From an uncultured Pseudomonadota bacterium (GTDB taxonomy: Bacteria > Pseudomonadota > Gammaproteobacteria > Comchoanobacterales > Comchoanobacteraceae): a stretch of DNA of 50,235 nucleotides. Under the pieces are notes generated by a model. That model saw only the letters and a list, made by a program, of their open reading frames with translations, ran no database searches and was not told the origin of the DNA. A program made the translations under genes and the position numbers. Location: the NCBI GenBank assembly GCA_913020085.1, contig CAJVZW010000008.1:1-50235 (forward strand), written 5' to 3'. Positions 25,020-34,308 of the stretch are shown here, in pieces; the first letter of the stretch is position 1, and each line of letters begins with the position of its first letter.

Positions 25020-26636
25020 ATGAAGAAATTAATTTTTGTAACGGGTGGGGTTGTATCTTCCTTAGGTAAGGGCATTGCCGCAGCATCGATAGGAGCATGG
25101 TTTGAAGGTGCTGGCCTGAAGGTGGCAATGATTAAACTTGATCCATATATCAATCTAGATCCAGGCACAATGAGTCCCTATCAGCATGGGGAGGTATTTG
25201 TTACTGATGATGGTGCAGAGACTGACCTGGATTTGGGACATTATGAGCGTTTTGTTCACCTTAAGACATCAAGGCGAAGTAATTACACATCGGGCCAAAT
25301 TTACAATGAGGTAATACAAAGAGAGCGAGCAGGTGATTACCTTGGCCGAACGGTACAAGTCGTGCCCCATATCACAGACTATATTCAGCAATGTATTGTT
25401 GAATCGACAAAGGATGCGGATATCGGAATTGTTGAGATTGGAGGGACCATTGGTGATATAGAATCACTTCCATTTCTTGAAGCAATTCGGCAACTTCGTC
25501 TGTTAAACGCTCCCAGTGATACAGTTTCTGTTCATCTAACATTACTGCCTTATATTCCAACTGCTGATGAGGTAAAAACAAAACCAACTCAGCATTCAGT
25601 TAGGGAATTGCGCTCAATTGGCATTCAGCCAGATGTGCTACTGTGTCGAAGTGAAAACATGATAAAAGACGAACAGATCGAAAAGATTGCTCTGTTTACC
25701 AACGTGTCACCCAATAGGGTGTTTTGCATGCCTGATGTGAAATCGATATACGGTATTCCTATTTATGTCGATGAGAAAGGAATTGGGAGTAGCATAGCAG
25801 ACATACTTGATATTTCTGTGAAAAAAGTAGATTTATCTGGTTGGCACAATATTATTGAGGCGCAGAATAATGCCAAAAGACCATTAAAAATTGCCATGAT
25901 CGGTAAGTATACTCAATATGCTGATTCTTATAAAAGTGTCAACGAAGCACTGACCCATGCTGCGATTCATCAGGGTATTATACTTAAGATAGAGCACGTT
26001 GATTCTGAGCAACTTACTGCAGAGAATATTCAAAGCCAATTGGCTGAATACCAGGCAATTCTTGTGCCAGGTGGGTTTGGTACGCGTGGGATAAATGGCA
26101 TGATTTTGGCATGCCAGTATGCTCGTGAGAAAAATGTCCCCTTTCTTGGGATTTGTATGGGCATGCAGGTTGCTGCGATTGAATATGCTAGAAATTGCGC
26201 AAATTTAGAACATGCCAACTCCACAGAGTTTGAGCCAAATACAGATACCCCATTGATTGGTTTGATTACCGAGTGGGCACATCCAAGTATTCAGGGGAAA
26301 ATTGGCGGCACCATGCGCCTTGGCGGAAAAAATGCAGTTATTAGCCCGGATACTAAATTATCAAAAATATATCAGAGTAATCAGCTGCGTGAGCGTCACC
26401 GCCACCGCTACGAGTTTAATAATAATTACCAAAAGGTTCTTCAGGATGCAGGTTTAGTATTTTCTGCACTGTCGGAGGATTTATCTCTGGTCGAGGCCAT
26501 TGAGGTTCCTGAACATCCATGGTATATCGCATGTCAATTTCACCCAGAGTTTACATCGAACCCTCGAGACGCACATCCATTATTTTTATCATTTATTAAG
26601 GCAGCAACATCACATTTATATGGAGAAAATAAATGA
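25020..26636 (+). CDS. pyrG: CTP synthase
   Basis: Makes CTP from UTP, ATP and glutamine. The 538-residue protein has the synthetase domain (FVTGGVVSSLGKG at the start; KLDPYINLDPGTMSPYQHGEVFV; ETDLDLGHYERF; EIGGTIGDIES; KTKPTQHSV) and a class I glutamine amidotransferase domain with PGGFGTRG, the nucleophile cysteine in LGICMGMQ, and the His-Glu pair in CQFHPEFTS. The start at 25020 gives the normal N-terminus; an in-frame ATG at 24999 would add seven residues but appears to precede the transcription start. It shares ATGA with eno. The pyrG-eno-ftsB order is the same as in E. coli. Confidence 0.97.
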   Translation: MKKLIFVTGGVVSSLGKGIAAASIGAWFEGAGLKVAMIKLDPYINLDPGTMSPYQHGEVFVTDDGAETDLDLGHYERFVHLKTSRRSNYTSGQIYNEVIQRERAGDYLGRTVQVVPHITDYIQQCIVESTKDADIGIVEIGGTIGDIESLPFLEAIRQLRLLNAPSDTVSVHLTLLPYIPTADEVKTKPTQHSVRELRSIGIQPDVLLCRSENMIKDEQIEKIALFTNVSPNRVFCMPDVKSIYGIPIYVDEKGIGSSIADILDISVKKVDLSGWHNIIEAQNNAKRPLKIAMIGKYTQYADSYKSVNEALTHAAIHQGIILKIEHVDSEQLTAENIQSQLAEYQAILVPGGFGTRGINGMILACQYAREKNVPFLGICMGMQVAAIEYARNCANLEHANSTEFEPNTDTPLIGLITEWAHPSIQGKIGGTMRLGGKNAVISPDTKLSKIYQSNQLRERHRHRYEFNNNYQKVLQDAGLVFSALSEDLSLVEAIEVPEHPWYIACQFHPEFTSNPRDAHPLFLSFIKAATSHLYGENK

Positions 26637-27877
26637 AGTTAACTCGGGTTTTTGCATGGATGATTTTTGACTCAAGAGGTGTGCCAAGTATATGTGCCCA
26701 AATAACTGCAGGAAAATACAGTGCGCATGCTATGGTTCCATCAGGTGCATCAACTGGGCAGTTTGAAGCGGTTGAGTTACGTGATCAGATGGAGGCTTTT
26801 TCAGGCCGAGGGGTATCGCAGGCGATAAAAAATATTAATGATATTATTGCTCCCAAGCTGATAGGGCAGCAAATAAAGCCAATAGAGATTGATCGAATCT
26901 TAATTGACCTTGATAGCACACGTGAGAAAAGTAAGTTAGGCGCAAATGCCCTGCTGGCAGTGTCAATGGCATCTTGGCGGTTGGCTGCTGTAATAAACAA
27001 CGTTGACTTGTGTGAGTATTTTGATAAGCCAAAGGAGAAAAAATTTCCAGTGCCGATGGTTAATATCGTCAACGGCGGTGTTCATGCCACCAACAATTTA
27101 TTTATACAAGAATTTATGATTGTGCCGGACGGGTATAATAGTTTTAGCGACGCCCTCAGCGCAGCGGTCGAAGTACAAATGCGCCTGAAATCATATTTAT
27201 CTAGCAGAAACTTACCATTGCTAGTAGGTGATGAGGGAGGATTCTCAATTGACTTTTCCAGAGCTGAAAATGTAATCGAACTGTTACTTGAAATGATTTC
27301 TCAAGCGGGTCAATCAGGGAAGATTCATATCGCGCTTGATTGTGCTGCAAACGAGTTTTATGACGATAAGAATGGTTACAAAGCGGGGGTTTGCGGTGAG
27401 TGGGTGAGCCCCAGTGATTGGGTGCAAACATTATCACGCTGGATTAATCAATATGAGCTGATTTCAGTAGAGGATCCTTTCGCAGACACTGATGAACAAT
27501 CATGGGAGCAACTAACTCGAGATGTAGGTCATCAAACAATGATTGTGGGAGATGATTTATTTGTCACGCAGCGCTCGCGCTTAAAAATGGGTATGGATCT
27601 TGGCCTAGCAAATGCCATCCTAATTAAGCCCAACCAGATCGGCACAGTACTTGAGACCATTGAGTGTATTGCTTTGGCAAAAGAAAAAGAGTGGCCATTT
27701 ATTATTTCACATCGTTCAGGCGATACTGAGGACTCCTGGATTGCTGATTTTGCAGTCGGAATGGCGGCGCCGTTTATTAAGACAGGGGCGGTATGCCGCA
27801 GTGAGCGGGTCAGTAAATATAATCGTCTTTTAACCATTGAAGCGCTGAGCCAAGTTGATGCATCTATCAGTGATTAG
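26633..27877 (+). CDS. eno: Enolase
   Basis: Converts 2-phosphoglycerate to phosphoenolpyruvate; in many Gammaproteobacteria it also belongs to the RNA degradosome. At 414 residues it is somewhat shorter than the usual 430. Conserved parts: FDSRG near the start, the mobile loop VPSGASTGQFEA, QEFMIVP, catalytic GDEGGF, magnesium ligands in LDCAANEFY, VEDPF and VGDDLFVTQ, the catalytic lysine in LIKPNQIGT, ISHRSGDTEDSW, and KTGAVCRSERVSKYN. VNGGVHATNN replaces the common VNGG.HADNN. The N-terminal strand (VFAWMIFDSRGVPSICAQI) is diverged. It overlaps pyrG by 4 bases and ftsB by about 20. Confidence 0.95.
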   Translation: MKLTRVFAWMIFDSRGVPSICAQITAGKYSAHAMVPSGASTGQFEAVELRDQMEAFSGRGVSQAIKNINDIIAPKLIGQQIKPIEIDRILIDLDSTREKSKLGANALLAVSMASWRLAAVINNVDLCEYFDKPKEKKFPVPMVNIVNGGVHATNNLFIQEFMIVPDGYNSFSDALSAAVEVQMRLKSYLSSRNLPLLVGDEGGFSIDFSRAENVIELLLEMISQAGQSGKIHIALDCAANEFYDDKNGYKAGVCGEWVSPSDWVQTLSRWINQYELISVEDPFADTDEQSWEQLTRDVGHQTMIVGDDLFVTQRSRLKMGMDLGLANAILIKPNQIGTVLETIECIALAKEKEWPFIISHRSGDTEDSWIADFAVGMAAPFIKTGAVCRSERVSKYNRLLTIEALSQVDASISD

Positions 27878-28139
27878 AACCTGTGTCGGCATATTCATTG
27901 CAATAAGCCTCTACTATTTGGTTATTTTATTCTGGGGCAGTGGCGGGTTCAGTGATTTGAGGCGCCTTGAGGCGTCCGCTGGGCAAATACAAACTAAGCA
28001 GACTCAGGTTGAGTTAACAACAGAGAGAATCAAAGAACGGATCAGTTTTGATCGTCAGCCAGAGGTGATTGAGGAGCAGGCCAGATCAGAGTATGGGATG
28101 GTTCTTCCATCTGAGAAGGTCATTCCATTTTCTGGTTGA
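27855..28139 (+). CDS. ftsB: Cell division protein FtsB
   Basis: FtsB forms the FtsQLB divisome complex that licenses septal peptidoglycan synthesis. The 94-residue protein has one membrane segment (about 8-28), a short periplasmic coiled-coil (LRRLEASAGQIQTKQTQVELTTERIKERI) and ends EVIEEQARSEYGMVLPSEKVIPF, matching the FtsB pattern 'E..AR..LGM...GE..F'. The asparagine-rich 'RN..L..EV' segment is weakly kept. Position right after eno supports the call. The start is uncertain: ATG 27855, ATG 27858 or GTG 27870 are all possible. It overlaps the convergent tesA end by 20 bases. Confidence 0.85.
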   Translation: MMHLSVIRTCVGIFIAISLYYLVILFWGSGGFSDLRRLEASAGQIQTKQTQVELTTERIKERISFDRQPEVIEEQARSEYGMVLPSEKVIPFSG

Positions 28140-28752
28140 TACAGCCGGCAATTTTTAGCCCATCCACAATACCAGGCCATGCATTATCAAGCAGTATACT
28201 CTGCGCGCTAACATTAGGATGAATTTGGTCTGGTTGAAATAGATTTTTCTCGGCAATTTCTTTCAGTAGCATCAACGTGCCTGGGTAAAGTTTAAGCAGT
28301 TTAACGTAAACTGCTTGATGTGATTCTCGATAGGGCTGAGGTAAATTCATCGGCAGGCGTATACCCAGTATCACCGGAGTTGCGCCTTTATTTTTCACCA
28401 AAGTAATTATTTTATTCATATTTTTCTCAAAAAGCTCCGGGGCTTGCGTTTGAAGTCCATCATTGCCTCCCAGCTCAATAATAACAAGATCCATGGGCAA
28501 TAGATCTATTTTTTTGCTCAACAAGTCAAGGGCCATTGCACTGGTATAACCGCTTACGCTAAGATTAATCAGGCTGAATTTGGGATCAATAGATTTTAAC
28601 CTTGTGTCAAGTAAGGTTGCCCATGATTTTGTCGGTGTGATACCATAACCACTACTGATACTATCGCCAAGGAGTATGACATTGCAGGCAGACACAAAGC
28701 AGGTGGGGAACCACCCGATTATACAAGTTAAAAATATTACATTTGGTTTCAC
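28120..28752 (-). CDS. tesA: TesA-type GDSL esterase/lysophospholipase, periplasmic
   Basis: TesA is a periplasmic SGNH hydrolase with thioesterase, arylesterase and lysophospholipase activity. The 210-residue protein from GTG 28752 has a signal sequence, then block I VILLGDSISSGYG with Ser31, the glycine block SVSGYTSAM, block III VIIELGGNDGLQ, ILGIRLPMNLPQPY (as E. coli 'MQIRLPANYGRRY') and block V DQIHPNVSAQ with the catalytic Asp-His. GTG 28752 is chosen for AGGA six bases upstream; the frame extends to a TTG at 28773. The signal ends V-S-A-C, which fits a lipobox, so a lipid-anchored form is possible. Its 5' end overlaps the divergent ybbA gene, the gene order of E. coli tesA/ybbA. Confidence 0.9.
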   Translation of the reverse strand: MKPNVIFLTCIIGWFPTCFVSACNVILLGDSISSGYGITPTKSWATLLDTRLKSIDPKFSLINLSVSGYTSAMALDLLSKKIDLLPMDLVIIELGGNDGLQTQAPELFEKNMNKIITLVKNKGATPVILGIRLPMNLPQPYRESHQAVYVKLLKLYPGTLMLLKEIAEKNLFQPDQIHPNVSAQSILLDNAWPGIVDGLKIAGCINQKME

Positions 28753-29362
28753 AAGCAATCCTGTAATCAGCAACTATTCTATGATAGCAGAATATGGTCA
28801 ATGGATCAGCTTTATGGGTCCGTCAGGGAGTGGGAAGACAACCTTTCTGCAGCTGCTCCTTGGCTTTAAAGTGCCGCTTTCGGGAGAGATCTTGATTGAT
28901 GGCTGTGCATTTTCAACTCTTAATGATGATCTACGAGAAAAGATGAGGTTGCAGTATTTTGCTATTATATACCAGGATATGCGTCTGATCCCTTCTTGGA
29001 ATGTATTTGAAAATGTCTGGTTACCATTGACTTTACAAGGTGTGAAAAGGTCACAAGCGCAAGAGCGAGCAGAGCATTGGTTGGTTCGGGTTGGTATGGA
29101 TCAATATGCTAACCGTCATATTCATGCACTATCAGGTGGTCAGCAGCAGCGCGTTTCTATCGCTAGAGCACTTGCAAAGGAGCCAAAGATATTATTGGCT
29201 GATGAGCCAACTGGTAATCTTGATAAAGGCAATACGGAGCGTATTGCCAAGTTACTGGGTGAGTTATGCAAAGATACAAAGACTACCTTGATTTGTGTAA
29301 CTCATGATCCCTTTGTTGGACAGCAAGGTGACACAATTAACTCGGTTGATCATTGGTTATGA
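28682..29362 (+). CDS. ybbA: YbbA/LolD-like ABC transporter ATPase
   Basis: ATPase of a MacB/FtsX-type ABC system. About 226 residues with Walker A GPSGSGKTT, Q loop IYQDMRLIPSWNVFENV, signature LSGGQQQR, Walker B ILLADEPTGNLD and the H-loop histidine in VTHDP. The block VFENVWLPL is typical of the LolD/YbbA/FtsE group. Divergent position to tesA and the downstream large permease identify it as YbbA rather than LolD. AAGGAG (28669-28674) sits seven bases before TTG 28682 but directly against ATG 28676, so TTG is preferred. It shares ATGA with the permease gene. In E. coli YbbAP is linked to the neighbouring TesA, though its substrate is unsettled. Confidence 0.9.
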   Translation: MQADTKQVGNHPIIQVKNITFGFTSNPVISNYSMIAEYGQWISFMGPSGSGKTTFLQLLLGFKVPLSGEILIDGCAFSTLNDDLREKMRLQYFAIIYQDMRLIPSWNVFENVWLPLTLQGVKRSQAQERAEHWLVRVGMDQYANRHIHALSGGQQQRVSIARALAKEPKILLADEPTGNLDKGNTERIAKLLGELCKDTKTTLICVTHDPFVGQQGDTINSVDHWL

Positions 29363-31641
29363 GTAGCATAAAGAAATTTCTTACTCTGTCTTTACTATGG
29401 ATATTGTTCGTCTCCACATTGGGTGTTTTTGAGATGGTACAAGTACAGATTCGTAGCCAGAATAATCTTTGGAATGCCGGTCAATTAACTGTTAGCATGC
29501 CAGATAAATGGCCATCTCACTGGCCAGACGCACCGGCGTCGCTAAGTAGAAGTATGTCGGTATATACAAACTCTGCTGTTTTAGCAAATGGTCAGTGGAA
29601 AGCAATTGATATTCAGGCAATCGACACGAGTTACCCGCTGGTGGGGGAGCTATTGTTTAGCGATGGGAAATCAGAGATAGCGCTTGGTGATGTTTATTTA
29701 AGTTATGACCTAAAGACTATTTTTCCTGTTGGGGAGAGGGTTCAGATCGGTGATGCGCAGCTGATTGTTAAAGGCTACATAAGTAAGCAGGATGAATTAT
29801 CGGGAATGAAATACTTGATGAATTCCAAGGTCATGATGAGCCTGGATTCATTTTACACAACCAAACTTTGGGTTCCTGGAAGCCGGGTGACAATAAATTA
29901 TTTTTTCTCTGGTAATCCAGATGAGATCAAGAGATTTGAGAATCAACTGGCAAAGGTGGCCAGTGATCATATTACGATTAAGTCCCCCTCCAATCCAGAT
30001 ACTTGGGGCTCAATAGGGGTCGATAGAATTTCTAAGTGGCAAGAGCAAATGATGGGCATTATTTGGCTTGTTACATTAATAGCACTATGGATATATGGAC
30101 AGTCAATAAGGCAAAACGCCCTTGAAAGTGCAAAAGTATTATCGGGATTTGGGATTTCTCGATTGAAGACATGTTGGTATTTTGTCTCAAGAGAATTTTT
30201 TTGGTTGCTTGTTGTGGTGATATCCTGGTTGCTTGTAAGTAATTTTGTTATCGATCATCTCTCACTTTTTGGTGTTGAAGTTGAAATCAAGCAGGGATTT
30301 TTAGAACTTGCGATGATTGCATTGAGCCTTACAACTATCGGAGCGTTGTCTTTATTTTGGGTGTTGAGTGAGCATTTAATCTATCGATCTTTTCTTGGGA
30401 CTATCGGGATATTAATAAGTTTATATGCTTTTTTACATTATGCAGATGACCCGTTTAACGCGCTTGAGCAAGTTGTTAAGCAAACAGTCATTATTGCTTT
30501 GGTGTTGGCAGGGGTCTACTTACTATTAAATGTTATCGTGGCTAGGATGAGCCGTATGGGTGCATATGGGCTGGTTGTTGCAAACAACATAAGGTTTAGT
30601 CAGCACTTTTATACACTGCTTGTTGCATTGATGGTTACATTTATAAGTAGTTATATTTTGATTAATCATTCACTGGGTAGCTTGATCAACCGCTGGGAAG
30701 TTCAGGTCCCTGATAAGACGCCAAATATCTTTTTAATCAATATCACAAAAGAAGATCTTCCTAATCTAAGTGCAAAGTTGCCCTCAGATACTCACGTGTA
30801 TCCAGTTGTAAGAGCAAGAATCACCCAGGTGAATAACAAAGATGTATTCCAGCATCAGCCATCACTCCAGTATGACCCGAGTTTTAATCGAGAGCTTAAT
30901 ATGACCTATCAGGATAGCCTGCCAAGGCACAACAATGTGTCAGAGGGAAAGTGGCGTTTAGGTCTCAGTGGCGCGTCATTAGAAGAGGGGTTCGCCAAAC
31001 GTGCGAATATTAAGCTAGGCGATGTCATAACAGTCAGTATTTTTGGTCAGCTTATTCAGGTCGAAGTGATTGCAATGCGCCAGGTCAAGTGGCAATCGAT
31101 GCAGCCAAACTTTTTTGTTATAACGACCCCAGATGTATTATCAAGCTATCCAGCAACTTGGATGACTAGCTTCTATTGGCCCAGTAGTCAAATCAACTCA
31201 CTTTATGATCAGTTGGCTTTATTTCCAAGTATTACTGTTTACAGTATTGATCAAATTGTTCAGCAGGTAAAAGGGTGGCTTGAGACACTGAAGCAGCTGG
31301 CGAATATCTATTCTTTAATTAGCTTCGGCTTGGTTGCGCTTATTATAAGTAATTTACTCTCAGCACATATAGAGCGCCTTGGTGTTTTCAGAAAGGTCGT
31401 TTTCTCTGCTTTAGTGCCCAGGCATGTCATTCTTAAAACTGAGTTAATCCAAACGTTTGTTTACATGATGTTGGGGTATTTCCTGACGGCGTTGTGTGTG
31501 TTGGGGGTAGAGTGGTTGGTGTCAGGTATAGTCAGCATGTCATTTGCAAATATTGTTCTATACAGTCTCATTTTTTATCTCCTTTTTATTGTGCTTTTAA
31601 GCGGATATATTTATCGAGGAGTCAGGCGATTAGGGGCATAA
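29359..31641 (+). CDS. ybbP: YbbP-like FtsX-family ABC permease
   Basis: A 760-residue permease, slightly shorter than E. coli YbbP (804). Plan: an N-terminal membrane segment (about 5-25), a periplasmic domain with DIQAIDTSYPLVGELL, which matches the MacB-like 'V.A.D..YPL.G', then membrane segments near 230-255, 280-300 and 315-345, more segments around 345-400, a second periplasmic domain (about 440-640), and a final three-segment FtsX domain at the C-terminus (ANIYSLISFGLVALIISNLL...). ATG 29359 overlaps the ATPase stop. The pair may move or extract lipophilic molecules, perhaps with TesA; that is inference. No terminator is seen after it. Confidence 0.88.
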   Translation: MSSIKKFLTLSLLWILFVSTLGVFEMVQVQIRSQNNLWNAGQLTVSMPDKWPSHWPDAPASLSRSMSVYTNSAVLANGQWKAIDIQAIDTSYPLVGELLFSDGKSEIALGDVYLSYDLKTIFPVGERVQIGDAQLIVKGYISKQDELSGMKYLMNSKVMMSLDSFYTTKLWVPGSRVTINYFFSGNPDEIKRFENQLAKVASDHITIKSPSNPDTWGSIGVDRISKWQEQMMGIIWLVTLIALWIYGQSIRQNALESAKVLSGFGISRLKTCWYFVSREFFWLLVVVISWLLVSNFVIDHLSLFGVEVEIKQGFLELAMIALSLTTIGALSLFWVLSEHLIYRSFLGTIGILISLYAFLHYADDPFNALEQVVKQTVIIALVLAGVYLLLNVIVARMSRMGAYGLVVANNIRFSQHFYTLLVALMVTFISSYILINHSLGSLINRWEVQVPDKTPNIFLINITKEDLPNLSAKLPSDTHVYPVVRARITQVNNKDVFQHQPSLQYDPSFNRELNMTYQDSLPRHNNVSEGKWRLGLSGASLEEGFAKRANIKLGDVITVSIFGQLIQVEVIAMRQVKWQSMQPNFFVITTPDVLSSYPATWMTSFYWPSSQINSLYDQLALFPSITVYSIDQIVQQVKGWLETLKQLANIYSLISFGLVALIISNLLSAHIERLGVFRKVVFSALVPRHVILKTELIQTFVYMMLGYFLTALCVLGVEWLVSGIVSMSFANIVLYSLIFYLLFIVLLSGYIYRGVRRLGA

Positions 31642-31741
31642 TTATAGAATATTTTAATCAATATTCATGAAAATAAGTCAAATAAATTGTATAATATATA
31701 GAGATGATAAGTAATTTTAGTAATGAAATATTAAATTATGG

Positions 31742-31770
31742 TTGTAGCCGGAGTGATCATTGGCTATAAT
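31742..31770 (+). promoter_or_regulatory. Promoter of the sdhCDAB-sucABCD operon
   Basis: TTGTAG (31742-31747), a 17-base spacer and a perfect TATAAT (31765-31770). The transcript would begin near 31777, after the TTG 31760 and ATG 31769 that an open frame would offer as sdhC starts. Confidence 0.65.
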
Positions 31771-31801
31771 GCAGCGTAAACTAAACCATGTTGTGATAAT
31801 T

Positions 31802-32161
31802 GTGAAAAAACAGCCCGTATTTTTAGATTTAACTAAGATATATCTCCCTGTAACTGCACTCGTCTCCATCATGCACCGAGTTAGCGGAGTATTTCTTTTC
31901 CTTCTTATGCCTGTGTGGGCACTGATTACTGCAGCGATTGTTTTCAATGCGCAGTTGTCCCCTCTACTATGGCTACTTGTCAAGATAACACTGTTCGTAT
32001 CGGCAATCTTATATCTTTACCATCTTTCAGCTGGTGCAAGGCACATCGTTGCTGAGGTTGCTCATATGCATACGCTTTCATCAAGCAGAACATCTGCGTG
32101 GATGACCCTGGGTATATGGGTAGTGTTATCAATATTATTTACCTTAAGGGTGTGGTTATGA
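31802..32161 (+). CDS. sdhC: Succinate dehydrogenase cytochrome b556 subunit SdhC
   Basis: Membrane anchor of complex II that binds haem b and ubiquinone. From GTG 31802 it is 119 residues beginning MKKQPVFLDL, like E. coli 'VKKQRPVNLDL'. SIMHRVSGV at 22-30 is the SdhC signature for quinone binding, and H74 in YHLSAGARH is the haem ligand. Three membrane segments. The frame is open upstream to 31760, but the TATAAT at 31765-31770 puts those starts before the transcript, so a later GTG (31802, or 31793) is chosen. No clear ribosome site precedes it. Shares ATGA with sdhD. Confidence 0.88.
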   Translation: MKKQPVFLDLTKIYLPVTALVSIMHRVSGVFLFLLMPVWALITAAIVFNAQLSPLLWLLVKITLFVSAILYLYHLSAGARHIVAEVAHMHTLSSSRTSAWMTLGIWVVLSILFTLRVWL

Positions 32162-32544
32162 GTATGTTCTCCAGTGATGGGTTAACTGATTGGTATCTTC
32201 AAAGGGTGACAACAGTTTTTGTTAGCGCTTATGTCATTCCATTGTTGCTGATGTGGGTAATGTACCCACAGATGGACCTAGCGACCTGGATGATATTTCT
32301 TAAATCACCCGTGATGATTGTGATCGCGATTCTTGCATGGTGCGCACTTGCTGTTCATGCATACATTGGATTATGGGTCGTGGTGACTGACTACATCAGT
32401 GACCAGTTGGTTTTAAAAATTCCATCGTTGACACCTGGCTTTATATCAAAAGCAAGGTGTGCATCTATATTGATCGTTAGAATGATGGTTGGTTTATCGG
32501 CTGCAGCTGCAGTTATTCTGCTTTTATATTGGAGTATTATGTGA
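32158..32544 (+). CDS. sdhD: Succinate dehydrogenase membrane anchor SdhD
   Basis: Second membrane subunit of complex II. The 128-residue protein has [13 protein letters not shown] near the start, matching 'GL.DWL.QR.SAV', where the Arg and following residues lie near the quinone site, and [14 protein letters not shown] (histidine of the haem region) in the middle, matching 'HAWIGM..VL.DY'. Three membrane segments. ATG 32158 overlaps the sdhC stop; a longer frame would begin inside sdhC. Its stop overlaps the GTG start of sdhA. Confidence 0.88.
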   Translation: MSMFSSDGLTDWYLQRVTTVFVSAYVIPLLLMWVMYPQMDLATWMIFLKSPVMIVIAILAWCALAVHAYIGLWVVVTDYISDQLVLKIPSLTPGFISKARCASILIVRMMVGLSAAAAVILLLYWSIM

Positions 32545-34307
32545 CAAAAATGAACGAGAAAGAATTTGATGCAATTATAATCGGTGGCGGAGGCGCTGGC
32601 CTCAGGGCGTCGCTTGAGCTCTCAACCAGTGGCTACAAGGTGGCAGTGGTATCAAAGGTTTTTCCAACTCGTTCCCACACCGTTGCTGCTCAAGGTGGAA
32701 TCAACGCAGCACTTGGCAACGTTGAAGAAGAAGATGATTGGCGCTGGCATATGTACGACACAACCATGGGAAGTGATTTTCTTGGTGACCAGGATGCTAT
32801 TGAATACATGTGTAAGCATGCGCCAGATACTGTGCTTGAACTTGAGCGAATGGGGCTCCCATTTAGCCGAGATGAAAAAGGAAAAATTTATCAACGTGCT
32901 TTTGGGGGACAAACCAGGCATTTTGGTAAAGAGTTTTCAGTTCATCGAACATGTGCGGCTTCAGATCGCACGGGCCATGCAATGCTTCATACCTTATATC
33001 AGCAAAATATTCGTGCAAAAACCCATTTCCTTAATGAGTGGTATGCAATTGATTTGGTAAAAAGCAAATCAGGAAGAGTAAGCGGTGTTGTTGCACTTGA
33101 TATGCACTCAGGTGAGTTACATTTCCTTAACGCAAAAGTGACTGTACTGGCTACTGGTGGTGCAGGTAAGATTTATAAATCAACAACAAATGCATATACC
33201 TGTACGGGTGATGGGCTGGGTATGGCTTATCGTGCTGGATTACCACTGCAGGATATGGAAATGTGGCAGTTTCACCCAACAGGCATAGCCAATGTGGGCG
33301 TGCTTATTACCGAAGGAGCTCGGGGTGAAGGCGGATATCTTCTTAACAGTGAAGGTGAGCGTTTTATGGAGCGCTACGCGCCGCATTACAAAGATCTTGC
33401 TTGTCGTGATGTGGTATCTCGTTCTTCTGCGATTGAAATAAGAGAAGGCAGAGGTTGTGGCCCTAATAAAGACCACGTGCTATTGAAGATTAGCCATTTG
33501 AGTGAAGATGTTATCCTTAAACGTCTCCCGGGTATTACTGATTTGGCTAGAACATTTGCAGGCGTTGATCCACTTAAAGATCCAATTCCAGTAATGCCAA
33601 CGTGCCATTATATGATGGGCGGGATCCCGACCAATCGATTTGCGCAGGTGATTGATGTCGCTAAGGGCAAAGACAAGATTGTTGAGGGGTTGTATGCCGC
33701 TGGTGAATGTGCTTCTGTCTCAGTTCATGGTGCTAATCGTTTAGGCGCAAACTCTTTACTTGATATTGTTGTATTTGGTCGAGCCGCTGGTAAACATATC
33801 AAAGATTCTTTGGACAAAGGAATCGATAGAGATCCAATTGAAGAGAAGACCATAGAGATGGCGACAGCTAGACATCATCGTTGGTTAAATAATAATAACG
33901 GTCCAAGCTACAGCGAGATTAGAACCAAACTACAAAATTTGATGCAAAAAGATTTCGGCGTATTTAGAACAGAAGAAGCGATGCGTGAGGGGCTTGAAGG
34001 ACTTGAGAAGCTCAGAGAAGAGATTAAGACAGCAACAATCAGTGACCATTCCAAAGCGTTTAACACCGCTTTGATTGAGGCATTAGAGCTGGATAACCTC
34101 CTGGAGGTTGCCTACTCAACCGCTCTGGGTGCGATCACTCGTCAAGAGAGTCGAGGTGCTCACTCACGGGTTGACTATCCTGAGCGTGATGATAAAGAAT
34201 GGCACGCACATCTGCTATCATTTATCAATGGTACAACCGAAAAGCGCAGTGTGAATATGCAGCCACTAGAGATGGATAGTGTTCAACTACAAGCGCGGGA
34301 GAAATAA
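32541..34307 (+). CDS. sdhA: Succinate dehydrogenase flavoprotein subunit SdhA
   Basis: Oxidises succinate to fumarate with covalently bound FAD. The 588-residue protein has the FAD fold GGGGAG (15-20), the flavin-linked His46 in [54 protein letters not shown] with substrate-binding histidine and arginine regions, [12 protein letters not shown], and the C-terminal [16 protein letters not shown] 32541 is chosen because GGAG lies six bases upstream and it overlaps the sdhD stop as GTGA; ATG 32550 is too far from that site. Confidence 0.97.
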   Translation: MTKMNEKEFDAIIIGGGGAGLRASLELSTSGYKVAVVSKVFPTRSHTVAAQGGINAALGNVEEEDDWRWHMYDTTMGSDFLGDQDAIEYMCKHAPDTVLELERMGLPFSRDEKGKIYQRAFGGQTRHFGKEFSVHRTCAASDRTGHAMLHTLYQQNIRAKTHFLNEWYAIDLVKSKSGRVSGVVALDMHSGELHFLNAKVTVLATGGAGKIYKSTTNAYTCTGDGLGMAYRAGLPLQDMEMWQFHPTGIANVGVLITEGARGEGGYLLNSEGERFMERYAPHYKDLACRDVVSRSSAIEIREGRGCGPNKDHVLLKISHLSEDVILKRLPGITDLARTFAGVDPLKDPIPVMPTCHYMMGGIPTNRFAQVIDVAKGKDKIVEGLYAAGECASVSVHGANRLGANSLLDIVVFGRAAGKHIKDSLDKGIDRDPIEEKTIEMATARHHRWLNNNNGPSYSEIRTKLQNLMQKDFGVFRTEEAMREGLEGLEKLREEIKTATISDHSKAFNTALIEALELDNLLEVAYSTALGAITRQESRGAHSRVDYPERDDKEWHAHLLSFINGTTEKRSVNMQPLEMDSVQLQAREK

Positions 34308-34308
34308 T

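Noticed and set aside
32584-33060. 158-codon plus-strand open frame inside sdhA
   Set aside because: Shifted-frame shadow of a highly conserved gene.
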